Source: Achromobacter xylosoxidans (GTDB lineage Bacteria > Pseudomonadota > Gammaproteobacteria > Burkholderiales > Burkholderiaceae_B). From it: a stretch of DNA of 64,000 nucleotides. How positions within the stretch are numbered: position 1 is the stretch's first letter; every line of letters begins with the position of its first letter. Location of the stretch: contig NZ_CP061008.1 of assembly GCF_014490035.1 (NCBI RefSeq), positions 5,270,001-5,334,000 of the forward strand, given 5' to 3'. Below, in pieces: positions 1 to 9,142 of the stretch. Both the position numbers and the translations under genes were made by a program. The notes below the pieces were generated by a model, which saw only the letters and a program-made list of their open reading frames with translations, was not told the origin of the DNA and did no database searches.

Positions 1-1
1 C

Positions 2-427
2 TCGGACCTGTTCGGCTCTGGCACCGGCACCTGGACCTTCGCGCCCAAGCTGACCCTGCCCATCTTCAACGCCGGGCGCAACAGCGCCAACCTGTCGCTG
101 GCGGAAACGCGCAAGGACATCGCGGTGGCCCAGTACGAGGGCAGCATCCAGCAGGCCTTCCGCGAAGTGGCCGACGCGCTGTCCGCGCGCGACACGCTGC
201 GCGCCCAGATCGACGCCCAGCGCAAGGTGCGCGACGCCGACCGCGACCGCCAGCGCCTGACCGAAAGGCGCTACGAGCGCGGCGTGGCGAGCTATCTGGA
301 AATGCTGGAAGCGCAACGCAGCCTGTTCGAATCCGAACAGGAGTTCATCCGGCTGCAGCAGCGCCGGCTGGTCAACGCGGTGGAGTTGTACAAGGCGCTG
401 GGCGGCTGGGAGCAGCCCGGATCCTGA
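2..427 (+). CDS. Outer-membrane efflux protein (OprM/NodT family), 3' end only
   Basis: This is the C-terminal 141 residues of a TolC-like outer-membrane channel; the gene begins before the window. The open frame runs from base 2 with no internal start needed. It reads through an LPIFNAGR segment typical of the second repeat of OprM proteins and a long helical stretch rich in Gln, Arg and Ala. It ends with a helix close to EAQRSLFESEQ and the YKALGGWE ending that is diagnostic of the NodT family. The protein at 1142-2587 has the same ending (YKALGGGWE), so the two are paralogues. It would form the exit duct of an RND or MFS tripartite pump whose other genes lie upstream and are not visible. 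It converges on the regulator gene at 432. Confidence 0.9.
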   Translation, partial: SDLFGSGTGTWTFAPKLTLPIFNAGRNSANLSLAETRKDIAVAQYEGSIQQAFREVADALSARDTLRAQIDAQRKVRDADRDRQRLTERRYERGVASYLEMLEAQRSLFESEQEFIRLQQRRLVNAVELYKALGGWEQPGS

Positions 428-431
428 CGGA

Positions 432-1088
432 TCAGTCAGCCTTGTCGATGCGGTAGGCGCAGCGGCGCGCGCCCGCGAGGATGTGCTCTTCGCGCCGCAC
501 CCGGACCTCTGCTCCGAGCACCTTATGGAAGAGTTCCAGCTCGCTGCGGCAAAAGCCCATACAGGCTTTGGCCGCGGAGCAGATCGGGCAGTGGTTCTCG
601 ATGAAGAGGAAGTCCGCGCCATCCTTGCGCAGCTCGGCCATGTAGCCTTCGGCGCAGCGGACTTCCACCAGCCGCTCCAGCCTTTCCTTCAGGCTGCGGG
701 CGCCCTGCATGGCCTGGCGATAGCCGTTGAGCATGGCGGTTTCGCGCGCCTGGATCAGTTTTTCGATGCCCTCTTCGCCGAACACCTGGCGCACGGCGCC
801 CAGCATCTGTACCGTCATTTCGGCATGCGTGTCCGGAAAGCGCCCGTTTCCGGCATCGGTCAGAAACCAGATCTGCGTGGGCCGGCCGCGGCCCGCGCTG
901 TGGCTTTCGGAATCCACCAGTCCTTCCGCATGCAAGCGCGTCATCTGCTGACGCACCGCCTCGGCCGTCACGTCCAAGGTCTTGGCAATGACGGCGACGG
1001 ATTGCGGGCCGCGCGTCTTCAGGGTCATGAGCACGCGGTCGGCGGGCTGATGCTCCCAGACCACGGGATGGGACGGACTGTCAGACAT
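432..1088 (-). CDS. SufR-like winged-helix regulator with C-terminal cysteine cluster
   Basis: This 218-residue protein has an N-terminal winged-helix DNA-binding domain (about residues 15-80, with a GRGRP wing) and a C-terminal region holding Cys145, Cys167, Cys170, Cys176, Cys180 and Cys210. The HCPIC-x5-C-x3-C arrangement resembles the iron-sulfur-binding region of SufR-type (COG2345) regulators, which sense Fe-S cluster state. I chose the ATG at 1088 because the DNA-binding domain begins just after it; the frame stays open 96 bases further but that extension is Arg/Gly-rich and has no domain. The gene lies 53 bases downstream of the RND outer-membrane gene on the same strand, so it could be the last gene of that operon or have its own promoter. 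Cluster binding and target genes are inference. Confidence 0.75.
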   Translation of the reverse strand: MSDSPSHPVVWEHQPADRVLMTLKTRGPQSVAVIAKTLDVTAEAVRQQMTRLHAEGLVDSESHSAGRGRPTQIWFLTDAGNGRFPDTHAEMTVQMLGAVRQVFGEEGIEKLIQARETAMLNGYRQAMQGARSLKERLERLVEVRCAEGYMAELRKDGADFLFIENHCPICSAAKACMGFCRSELELFHKVLGAEVRVRREEHILAGARRCAYRIDKAD

Positions 1089-1141
1089 GAATGTGGAGTC
1101 TCCGGTTGTTTGCCTATGGTGCCATGAACCGCGGTTGCCAG

Positions 1142-2587
1142 TCAGCCGGAAGCCGCCTGCGGGTCGGCGGCCGGCGCTTCCCATCCGCCTCCCAGCGCCT
1201 TGTACAGCGTAATCAGGCGGGTATAGGACTCGGTTTCGGCCACGGCCACGGCGTCCTGGGCGCGCAAAAGCGTACGCTGCGCATCCAGCACCGTCAAATA
1301 CGGAGTGCTGCCTTCGCGGTAGCGCAGTTGCGCCAGTTCCGCCGCCCTGCCGCTGTGCGCGGCCGCCTGCGCCAGGCTGCCCAGGCGCTGCTGGGTCTGG
1401 CCGTATTCCGTCAGCGCCGATTCCAGTTCCTCGACCGCCCGCAGCACGGTCAGTTCATAGCTGGCGACGGCGCCGTCCGCGCGCGCCACCGCGCCGCGCT
1501 TGCGCGCCAGCGCCGTGGGCAGGTGGAAGGCAGGCCAGTTGGCCGTGGCCGCCACGCTGAACGCGCGGCTGGCCGATGAGCCGAAATCCGCGCCGCGCAG
1601 GGCGACAAAGCCCAGGAATCCGCCCAGGTCGATGCGCGGATACAGTTCGGCGGTCGCCACGCCCACGTCGGCGTTGGCAGCGGCCATGCCGCGCTCGGCC
1701 GCCAGCACGTCCGGGCGCCGCGACAGCAAGGCGCTCACGTCGCCGATCGGCAGGCGGGTGTCCAGGGGAGCCAGCGCCTTGCCCGCATCGAGCTCGCCCA
1801 GCTCCACCGGGCGCAGGCCCGCCAGCACGGCGATCCGGTACTGCGCCAGCCGCCGGGCCGCGATCTGCACCGGCACGCTGGCCTGCACGGTCTCCAGTTC
1901 GGCGCGCGCGCTGGCCAGGTCGCCTTCGTCGCCACGGCCAGCCGACACCATGGCCTGGATCACGCGCAGGCTGTCGCGCTGGCTCTGCAGGTTGGCGCGC
2001 GCCACGGCCAGGCGCTGTTCCGCGCCGCGCAGTTCGAAGTAGTTGCGCGCCACTTCGGCCGCCACCACGATGCGGGTCTGGGCCAGGTCCGCGGCCTGCG
2101 CCTCGCTGCGCGCGGCGGCGCCCTCGGCCGCCCGGCGCAGCCGGCCGAACAGGTCCAGCTCCCAGGTGGCGTCAAAGCCGGCCCGATAGCTTTCGGCCAG
2201 GTTGCGTTGACCCGCGACGCCTGCATTGGCCTGGGACAGGCTGCGCTCATAGCCGCCGCCCAGCGTGACCACGGGCAGCCGGTCCAGATCCTTCTCGTCC
2301 AGCACCGCGCGCGATTCGGCCAGGCGCGCCTGCGCCATGCGGATGTCGAGATTGCGGGACAGCGCCAGATCGATCAGCCGGTCCAGCTGCGGATCCTGCA
2401 ATTGCTTCCACCAGTCGCGCTGCAATTGATCGGTGGAGAACAGGGCCTGTTCAGGGCTGGCCAGCGCCACCGGCGCGGCCTGGGGCTTCTGGTAGTCGGG
2501 GCCGACGGCGCAGCCGGCGGTGGCCAGCGCGGCCAGCAGCACGGCCGCGCCGCGGCGCAAGCGCAGGGAAAGTTGTGGATGCTTCAT
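1142..2587 (-). CDS. RND efflux outer-membrane lipoprotein (NodT family)
   Basis: A 481-residue TolC-fold channel subunit of a tripartite efflux pump. It starts with a lipoprotein signal peptide ending in the lipobox LATAGC (Cys26), followed by the CAVGPDYQKP motif common to OprM-like proteins. The two internal OEP repeats are visible (about residues 75-260 and 285-470), with the YKALGGGWE ending. It is the third gene of the adaptor-pump-channel operon on the minus strand, separated from the pump gene by 15 bases. Length is normal for the family. The substrate cannot be read from the sequence. Confidence 0.92.
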   Translation of the reverse strand: MKHPQLSLRLRRGAAVLLAALATAGCAVGPDYQKPQAAPVALASPEQALFSTDQLQRDWWKQLQDPQLDRLIDLALSRNLDIRMAQARLAESRAVLDEKDLDRLPVVTLGGGYERSLSQANAGVAGQRNLAESYRAGFDATWELDLFGRLRRAAEGAAARSEAQAADLAQTRIVVAAEVARNYFELRGAEQRLAVARANLQSQRDSLRVIQAMVSAGRGDEGDLASARAELETVQASVPVQIAARRLAQYRIAVLAGLRPVELGELDAGKALAPLDTRLPIGDVSALLSRRPDVLAAERGMAAANADVGVATAELYPRIDLGGFLGFVALRGADFGSSASRAFSVAATANWPAFHLPTALARKRGAVARADGAVASYELTVLRAVEELESALTEYGQTQQRLGSLAQAAAHSGRAAELAQLRYREGSTPYLTVLDAQRTLLRAQDAVAVAETESYTRLITLYKALGGGWEAPAADPQAASG

Positions 2588-2602
2588 GATGGTTTCCTTC
2601 GG

Positions 2603-5600
2603 CTAAGCGGAGGCGGCGGGCGCCGCGGCGTCCTCGGCCTGGGCCAGCGCCAGTTCCCGGGCGCGCGGCGTGTCGTGCGCTGCGCGGTGGTCGCGGGCGA
2701 AGACGGTGTAGACGGTGGGCAGCACGAACAGCGTGAACAGCGTGCCCACCAGCAGGCCCACCACGATGACCAGGCCCAGGCTGTAGCGGCTGTGCGCGCC
2801 CGCGCCGCTGGCGAACAACAGCGGGATCAGGCCCATGACCATGGCGGCGGTCGTCATCAGGATGGGGCGCAGCCGGATGCGGGCGGCCTGCTCCATCGCG
2901 GTGCGCCGGTCCAGCCCGTGGCTGACCTGCATTTCATTGGCGAACTCCACCATCAGGATGCCGTGCTTGCTGATCAGGCCGATCAGCGTCACCAGCCCGA
3001 TCTGGGTGTAGATATTGATGGTGGCCATGCCCAGCGCCAGCGGTATCAGCGCGCCGCAGATCGACATGGGCACGCTCACCAGGATGATGAAGGGATCGCG
3101 CAGGCTCTCGTATTGCGCCGCCAGCACCAGGTAGATCACGATGATGGCGAAGATGAAGGTGATCATCAGCGCCGAGCCTTCCTGGCTGTACTGGCGCGCG
3201 TCCGACTGCCAGTCGTAGCTGAAGCCCGCGGGCAGGAACTTGGCCTGGTCGGTCAGGAACTGCACCGCATCGCCCATGGTGACACCCGGCATGGGAATGG
3301 CCTGGAAGGTGGCCGCGTTGAGCTGATTGAACTGGGTCAGCTTGTTGGGCTCCACGCCCATGGACACGGTCACGAGGTTGGACAGCGGTACCTGGGCGCC
3401 GCTGGCGCTCTTGACGTAGTAGCGCGCCAGCGACTCCGGCGAGATGCGCTGCTCGCGCAGGCTCTGCGGAATGACGTCATAGGAACGGCCGTCCATGCCG
3501 AAGCGGTTCACGTAGTTCTCGCCCACCAGCACGGCCAGCGTGTCGCCGATGGCCTTCATGGTGACGCCCAGGCTGTTGGCCTTGGCGCGGTCCACCTTCA
3601 GCTGTACCACCGGGTTGTTGTAGTCCAGGTCGCTGTCGACCACCATGAACAGGCCGCTCTCGCGCGCCGCCTTCTTCAAGCCCTCCATGGCCTCGTAGAC
3701 CACCGGATAGTCGGACGCGCTCATGATGACCATCTGCACCGGCAGCCCGCCGGTCGATCCCGGCAGCGACGGCAGCTGGAAGGCGAAGATGTTGCTGCCC
3801 TCGACCTGGTTCACCATGGCCTGCATGTCGGCCTGGATCTGGTCGGCCGAACGGTGGCGCTTATCCCAGGGCACGAAGTCCACGCCGCCGATGCTGTTGG
3901 AGACGCCGTCGGAGCCGTTGATCAGCCAGCGCCCCTGCTGTTCGGGCAGGGTCTTCATGACGTCGTCCCACTTGCGGCCGAACTTCTCCACGTAGTCGAT
4001 GTTGGCGTGCTGCGGCGACTTGATCGCCGTCAGCACGGTGGACTGGTCCTCCACCGGCGCCAGCTCGCGCTGCGCCGCGTTGTAGAGGAACGGCAGGCTG
4101 GCCAGCACCGCCACGGCGATCAGCCCGGTCACCCAGCGATGATGCAGCGAGACGTCCAGCACGCGGCCATAGGCGTCGCCCAGGCGTCCGAAGAAATGCT
4201 CGGCGCGGCGCGCCATCCAGCCCTCGGAAACGCGGCTGTCCAGCAGGAACGAACTCATCACCGGCGACAAGGTCAGCGCGATAACGCCCGACACCACCAC
4301 CGATCCCGCCAGGGTGAAGGCGAACTCCTTGAAGAGCGAACCGGTAAGCCCGCCCATCAGCCCGATGGGCGCGTAGACCGCCGCCAGCGTAATGGTCATG
4401 GCGATCACCGGCCCCGCCACTTCGCGCGCGCCGATGAGCGCCGCGCGCACCGGCGACTTGCCCTCTTCGATGTGGCGGTGCACGTTTTCCACCACCACGA
4501 TGGCGTCGTCCACCACCAGGCCGATGGCCAGCACCATGGCCAGCAAGGTCAACAGGTTCACGCTGAAGCCGAACAGCGCCATGATGGCCGCCCCGCCCAG
4601 CATGGACAGCGGAATGGTCAATACCGGAATCAGCACGGCGCGCAAGGACCCCAGGCACAGGAAGATCACCACCACCACGATGGCGACGGCCTCGATCAGC
4701 GTGCGCACCACGCCGTCGATCGAGGCGCTGATGAAGCGGGCCAGCTCGAACGGCACCTGCACGCTGGTGCCGGGCGGCAGGTTCTGCTTGATGTTGGGCA
4801 GCAGCTCGTTCAGGCGCTTGACGATCACCAGCGGATTGCCCACCGGCGTGGCGTTCAGGCCGAAGTACACCGCCGGCTCGCCGTCCATCAGGCCGCTGGA
4901 ATCGGTGGACGCGGCGCCCAGTTCCACCGTGGCCACGTCGCCCAGGCGCACGATCGCGTCGCCCTCGCGCTTGACCACCATGTCGCGGAATTCCGCGACG
5001 TTGACCAGGTCCGTGTTGACCTGGATGTTGGAGACCACGTACAGGCCCTTGGCCTGTCCCGGCGCTGCCTGCACGTTGTTGTCGCGCAGCGCGTCGGCCA
5101 GCTCGCCCGCGGAAATGCCGCGCGCCGCCATCCGGTTCGGGTCCAGCCACACCCGCATCGCCAGTTTCTGTCCGCCGTAGAGCTCCACGCTGGCCACGCC
5201 GTCGATGGACGAGAGCTGCGGCTGCACCACGCGCGACAGATAGTCGGTCAATGACGCCAGCGACAAGGTGCTGCTGGAAAAGCCCACATAGGCCACGGCG
5301 GTCGCCTCACCGGCGGACTTGACCAGCACAGGGTCGTACACGTCCTGCGGCAGGCGGTACTTGACCTCGTTGACCTTGGCCATCACCTCGGTCATGGCCT
5401 TGTTGGAATCGGCGTTCAGCTTCATCCGCACCGTGATCACGCTGCGGCCTTGGGTGGAGGAAGACGACAGGTAGTCGATGCCTTCCACCGTGGCCACGGA
5501 CTGCGCGATGGGCTGGGTGACGAAGCCCTGCATGAGATCGGGCGAAGCGCCCGGATACTGGGTGGTGATGGTGATGGTGGTGCTTTCGGTCAGCGGATAC

Positions 5601-5707
5601 TGCCGCACCGGCAGGCCGCTCAGGGCCTTGATGCCCAGCAGCAGGATCAGCGTGCTGACCACCAGCGCCAGCACCGGCCGGCGTACGAAGAGATCGGTGA
5701 ATTTCAT
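2603..5707 (-). CDS. RND multidrug efflux pump, HAE1 family inner-membrane subunit
   Basis: A 1034-residue proton-driven antiporter of the AcrB/MexB superfamily. It begins with the canonical MKFTDLFVRRPVLALV helix, has two large periplasmic loops after TM1 and TM7, and shows the TM4 signature AIGLVVDDAIVVVENV with the paired Asp residues that carry protons. The second half ends in a set of C-terminal helices and a short acidic/alanine tail. Length matches AcrB-type pumps. It lies 16 bases downstream of the adaptor gene and 15 bases upstream of the channel gene, so the three are surely one operon. Relatives with this N-terminus export antibiotics, dyes or detergents; the specific substrate here is unknown. 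Confidence 0.95.
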   Translation of the reverse strand: MKFTDLFVRRPVLALVVSTLILLLGIKALSGLPVRQYPLTESTTITITTQYPGASPDLMQGFVTQPIAQSVATVEGIDYLSSSSTQGRSVITVRMKLNADSNKAMTEVMAKVNEVKYRLPQDVYDPVLVKSAGEATAVAYVGFSSSTLSLASLTDYLSRVVQPQLSSIDGVASVELYGGQKLAMRVWLDPNRMAARGISAGELADALRDNNVQAAPGQAKGLYVVSNIQVNTDLVNVAEFRDMVVKREGDAIVRLGDVATVELGAASTDSSGLMDGEPAVYFGLNATPVGNPLVIVKRLNELLPNIKQNLPPGTSVQVPFELARFISASIDGVVRTLIEAVAIVVVVIFLCLGSLRAVLIPVLTIPLSMLGGAAIMALFGFSVNLLTLLAMVLAIGLVVDDAIVVVENVHRHIEEGKSPVRAALIGAREVAGPVIAMTITLAAVYAPIGLMGGLTGSLFKEFAFTLAGSVVVSGVIALTLSPVMSSFLLDSRVSEGWMARRAEHFFGRLGDAYGRVLDVSLHHRWVTGLIAVAVLASLPFLYNAAQRELAPVEDQSTVLTAIKSPQHANIDYVEKFGRKWDDVMKTLPEQQGRWLINGSDGVSNSIGGVDFVPWDKRHRSADQIQADMQAMVNQVEGSNIFAFQLPSLPGSTGGLPVQMVIMSASDYPVVYEAMEGLKKAARESGLFMVVDSDLDYNNPVVQLKVDRAKANSLGVTMKAIGDTLAVLVGENYVNRFGMDGRSYDVIPQSLREQRISPESLARYYVKSASGAQVPLSNLVTVSMGVEPNKLTQFNQLNAATFQAIPMPGVTMGDAVQFLTDQAKFLPAGFSYDWQSDARQYSQEGSALMITFIFAIIVIYLVLAAQYESLRDPFIILVSVPMSICGALIPLALGMATINIYTQIGLVTLIGLISKHGILMVEFANEMQVSHGLDRRTAMEQAARIRLRPILMTTAAMVMGLIPLLFASGAGAHSRYSLGLVIVVGLLVGTLFTLFVLPTVYTVFARDHRAAHDTPRARELALAQAEDAAAPAASA

Positions 5708-5723
5708 GTTCTGCTCCGCGCCC

Positions 5724-6851
5724 TCACCGGACTTGCGCCACGGTCTGCTGCGCGGCGTCCAGCGCCACGGTGTCCTGGGCGCTGACCTCGACCGCCGCGC
5801 CGTTGTGCAGGCGCAGCTGGCCCGAGGTCACGACCTGGTCGCCCGCCTGCAGGCCTTCGGTCACGACCACGCGGCCGCGCACGCGCTCGGCCGTCTTCAC
5901 GTAGGCCTGCCGGACCGTCGTGCCGGTGGACGCCTCGCCCGCCTTGGGCGGGTTCAGCACGTAGACGGAATCGCCATAGGCGCTGTAGCTGACCGCAGTT
6001 TCCGGCACGGTGATCACGCCGGGGCGCGCCGGCAGGCCGATCTGGCCCTGGGCGTACATGCCGGCCGCGAGCGCGCGGTCGGCGTTGGGCAGGGTCGCCT
6101 GCACGCGCACGGTGCGCGATCCCGCATCCACCTGCGGCTCCACGGTGCTGATCTGGCCTTCGAAGACGCGGCCCGCATGGGCGTCGACAGTCACCGCCAC
6201 CGGCAGGCCCGCGCGCAACGCACCCATGGCCTGCTCGGGCAGGGTGATGTTGGCATACATGGCGGAAGCGTCGGTCAGCGATACCAGCGGATCGCCGGCG
6301 CGGGCGAATTGCCCCAGGTTCACGCGGCGCACGCCCAGCACGCCGTCAAACGGCGCCTTGACGCGCTTTTGCTCGATCAGCGCCTGCACCCGCTTGATGT
6401 CGCCCGCGGCCTGGTCGTAGTCGGCCTGCGCCTGGTCCAGCTGTTCGCGCGTGGCGGCCTGCTGCGGCAGCAGGCGGCGGGTGCGATCCAGCAAGGCGCG
6501 CGCATTGCGCGCCTGGGCCTGCAAGCGGGCCAGTTCGCCCTGCTCGGGCGCGTCGTTCAACTGCACCAGCAACTGGCCGGCCTGGACCTGCGCGCCCGAG
6601 GCGAACAGGATACGGTCGACCCGGCCGTCCACTTCGGCCGCGACCTGCACCTGGCGCGCGGCCTCCAGCGAGCCGATGCCGCTCAGCGTGACCGGGAAGT
6701 CCGCCTGCCGCGCGGCGGCCACCGCGACCTTGGCCGGCGCCATGGCCCAGCCGCCCTTTTGCTGCGCGCCGCCGTACTTCCAGTACAGCCCGCCGCCCGC
6801 CAGCGCCAGCGCCACGACCCCGGCCGCCCACGCTCCTGATTTCGCCTTCAT
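5724..6851 (-). CDS. RND efflux periplasmic adaptor (membrane fusion protein)
   Basis: A 375-residue HlyD-type adaptor that links the inner-membrane pump to the outer-membrane channel. It has one N-terminal hydrophobic anchor (about residues 6-24), a barrel-sandwich (lipoyl-like) half-motif near VQVAAEVDGRVDRILF, a coiled-coil hairpin rich in Ala, Gln and Arg (about residues 95-165), a second half-motif at KAPFDGVLGVRRV, and a beta-barrel domain. I chose the ATG at 6851; an upstream in-frame start would add 29 residues with no signal peptide character. It is the first gene of the operon 6851 to 1142. No regulator gene is adjacent on its 5' side, which is unusual for these operons. Confidence 0.92.
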   Translation of the reverse strand: MKAKSGAWAAGVVALALAGGGLYWKYGGAQQKGGWAMAPAKVAVAAARQADFPVTLSGIGSLEAARQVQVAAEVDGRVDRILFASGAQVQAGQLLVQLNDAPEQGELARLQAQARNARALLDRTRRLLPQQAATREQLDQAQADYDQAAGDIKRVQALIEQKRVKAPFDGVLGVRRVNLGQFARAGDPLVSLTDASAMYANITLPEQAMGALRAGLPVAVTVDAHAGRVFEGQISTVEPQVDAGSRTVRVQATLPNADRALAAGMYAQGQIGLPARPGVITVPETAVSYSAYGDSVYVLNPPKAGEASTGTTVRQAYVKTAERVRGRVVVTEGLQAGDQVVTSGQLRLHNGAAVEVSAQDTVALDAAQQTVAQVR

Positions 6852-6987
6852 GATTGACTCGCTATTTATCAAAGAATGTTCTTGGATAATCCACGATATC
6901 GGGCATTTCGTCAAAAGGGTTAATCCAATCCCCGGCATAGCGGCGGACTATGGCGTGCAAGCCCCTGCGGGGCGTGTGGGCATAAAA
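6852..6987 (-). promoter_or_regulatory. Promoter region of the first RND operon
   Basis: About 135 bases between the adaptor start and the betT terminator. The half near the gene is AT-rich compared with its surroundings and contains short imperfect palindromes around GATATC (6896-6901). Transcription of the pump operon must start here because the upstream gene ends in a good terminator. I cannot assign exact -35 and -10 boxes with confidence, and no operator is obvious. Confidence 0.4.
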
Positions 6988-7011
6988 AAACCGCCAGCAA
7001 GCTGGCGGTTT
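6988..7011 (-). terminator. Rho-independent terminator of betT
   Basis: AAACCGCCAGC (6988-6998) pairs perfectly with GCTGGCGGTTT (7001-7011). On the minus strand the hairpin is followed by a run of T (6984-6990 read as A on the plus strand). It lies 18 bases beyond the betT stop codon. Confidence 0.85.
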
Positions 7012-7028
7012 CGCGGGGTACGGCGCGG

Positions 7029-8999
7029 CTAGGTCCGCACCATGTGCAGATAGTGGCGGTGGCGTTCGTACTGGTCCAGGATGTCGCCGATAACGGCATC
7101 GCGGCTCCAGCCCATGATGTCGTAATCCTGCCCCCCTTCACGCAGGTGGACCTCGGCGCGGAAGTACTTGCGCTCTTCCTCATCGGCCGCTTCCTCGGGC
7201 GTGAGGCTGGGGCGTACGAAGGCCTCCGGCTGCACGGCGTAGGAGAAGTCCAGGTGTTCGCCATGGGAGACTTCCATGATCACGCCCTCATCGTTGCCGT
7301 GTTCGCGCACTTCCACTTGATAGCCCTGCTTGCGCAGTTCATCCGCCACGTCTTCCAATGCGGGGCGCACCACGTCGCCGATGAAGCGCTGCACATGGGC
7401 GCGGCGCGGCATCATGACCATGTTGCGCAGCCGCCGCTCCCAAGACTGTCCGCCGCGCGCCGGGCGCGACAGCGTCAGCGACTGATAGCGGATGCCGCGC
7501 TTGGTCGCGTCCAGCTTGAGCGCCTTGAACAGGCCCCACAGCGACAGCAGCAAAATGATGGAGAAAGGCAGCGCGCTGGCGATGGTAGCGGTCTGCAACG
7601 CTGTCAGGCCGTCGGCCAGCAGCAGCGCGATCGCCACCGCCCCCATCAGCACCGACCAGAAGATGCGTTGCCACACGGGCGTGCGGTCCGAGCCGCCGGA
7701 AGCCAGCAGGTCGACCACCAGCGCGCCCGAGTCGGCCGAGGTGACGAAGAACACCGCCACCATCGCGATGGCGACGACGGACAGCACCCCGCTCCAGGGC
7801 AATTGTTCCAGGAAGGCGAACAGCGCAAGGGAAGAATCGGCCTGCACCACTTCCGCCAGGCCCTGCACCTTGTCGACCAGGATCATGTGGATGGCGGTAT
7901 CGCCGAACACCGTCATCCAGAACAGCGTGAAGCCGGCCGGCACCAGCAGCACGCCGGTGACGAATTCGCGGATGGTGCGGCCGCGCGAAATGCGCGCGAT
8001 GAACAGGCCCACGAAGGGCGACCAGGCAATCCACCAGCCCCAGTAGAACAGCGTCCAGCCGCCGATCCAGTCGGTCGGTTCATAGGCGTAGAGGTTGAAG
8101 GTCTTGTTGACGATATCGGACAGGTAAGCGCCCGTGTTCTGCACGAAGGTCTGGAACAGGAACACCGTGGGGCCGACCACCAGCACGAACAGCAGCAGCA
8201 CCGCCGCCAGCACCAGATTGGTCTCGGACAGGATGCGGATGCCCTTGTCCAGGCCGCTGGCCACCGACAGGGTCGCCAGACCGCAGGTGACGATGACCAG
8301 GATGATCTGCGTGGTCACGCCCACCGGAATGCCGAACAGGTGGTTCAGGCCGCTGTTGATCTGCGCCACGCCCAGGCCCAGCGAAGTGGCCACGCCCAGC
8401 ACCGTGCCGATGATGGCGAAGATGTCGACCGCATGCCCGATAGGCCCGTGGATGCGGTTGCCGATCAGCGGATACAGCGCCGAACGCAAGGTCAGCGGCA
8501 GCCCGTGCCGATAGCTGAAGAAAGCCAGAATCAGCGCCACCACCGCGTAGATGGCCCAGGCATGCAGCCCCCAGTGGAAGAACGTGATCTTCATGGATTC
8601 GCGCGCCGCGAGGGCGGTGCCGCCTTCGCCCACCGGCGGCGCGATGAAGTGCATCACGGGCTCGGCCACGCCGAAGAACATCAGGCCGATCCCCATGCCC
8701 GCGGAGAACAGCATCGCAAACCAGGTGAAGTTGCGGTAATCGGGTTCGCTGTGGTCGGGCCCCAGCTTGATGTCGCCGTACCGGCTGACCGCCAGGAACA
8801 CCACCGCAATCAGGATGATGGCCACAACCAGGATGTAGAACCAGCTGGCGTTGCCCAGGATCCAGCCCTGCATGGACTCGAACAGGCCTTGCGCGACCTT
8901 GGGCGCCAGGATCGCGAATCCCACCAGCAGCAGCGTGAACACGGCCGCCGGAAAAAACACGGGACGATTGATGGTGGATGGTCGGGTTTCTGAAGTCAT
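7029..8999 (-). CDS. betT: BCCT-family choline/betaine transporter, BetT-like
   Basis: A 656-residue sodium- or proton-coupled importer of quaternary ammonium compounds. Twelve membrane helices can be followed. The substrate-site segment SAGMGIGLMFFGVAEP (helix 3) and the family block WGWWIAWSPFVGLFIARIS (helix 8) are both present. The GMGIG form is that of proton-coupled choline carriers, as opposed to the GMGIS/GMGIA variants of betaine carriers. A cytoplasmic tail of about 150 residues follows the last helix; in BetT this tail senses osmotic stress. The gene stands alone, ends in a terminator and is divergent from a VOC-family gene. No betAB or betI lies in the window. Confidence 0.88.
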   Translation of the reverse strand: MTSETRPSTINRPVFFPAAVFTLLLVGFAILAPKVAQGLFESMQGWILGNASWFYILVVAIILIAVVFLAVSRYGDIKLGPDHSEPDYRNFTWFAMLFSAGMGIGLMFFGVAEPVMHFIAPPVGEGGTALAARESMKITFFHWGLHAWAIYAVVALILAFFSYRHGLPLTLRSALYPLIGNRIHGPIGHAVDIFAIIGTVLGVATSLGLGVAQINSGLNHLFGIPVGVTTQIILVIVTCGLATLSVASGLDKGIRILSETNLVLAAVLLLFVLVVGPTVFLFQTFVQNTGAYLSDIVNKTFNLYAYEPTDWIGGWTLFYWGWWIAWSPFVGLFIARISRGRTIREFVTGVLLVPAGFTLFWMTVFGDTAIHMILVDKVQGLAEVVQADSSLALFAFLEQLPWSGVLSVVAIAMVAVFFVTSADSGALVVDLLASGGSDRTPVWQRIFWSVLMGAVAIALLLADGLTALQTATIASALPFSIILLLSLWGLFKALKLDATKRGIRYQSLTLSRPARGGQSWERRLRNMVMMPRRAHVQRFIGDVVRPALEDVADELRKQGYQVEVREHGNDEGVIMEVSHGEHLDFSYAVQPEAFVRPSLTPEEAADEEERKYFRAEVHLREGGQDYDIMGWSRDAVIGDILDQYERHRHYLHMVRT

Positions 9000-9080
9000 G
9001 CTGCCGCTCCTTTCGCCCGAGGGTTGGAAATTCCAGCGCGCGTCCCCCTCAGTCCGGCGCGCGCCGCAAGTATTACTATC

Positions 9081-9095
9081 ACGGCCTAAGGCCGT
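9081..9095. promoter_or_regulatory. Palindrome in the betT/VOC divergent intergenic region
   Basis: ACGGCC and GGCCGT form a perfect 6-base inverted repeat around TAA, midway in the 143-base gap (9000-9142) between betT (start 8999, minus) and the VOC gene (start 9143, plus). Its position suits an operator or a small hairpin affecting one of the two leaders. Function is inferred from position only. Confidence 0.35.
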
Positions 9096-9142
9096 CTGAC
9101 AATCAGTAACCTCAAGCCGGGCCGGCCAGAGGAGAGATATCC

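Noticed and set aside
2207..5254. Plus-strand open frame of about 1015 codons
   Set aside because: It lies antisense to the RND pump gene and is rich in His, Gln, Arg and Asp with no domain; long antisense frames are expected at this GC content.
7044..8993. Plus-strand open frame matching the betT length
   Set aside because: Exact antisense of betT with low-complexity His/Gln/Arg content.
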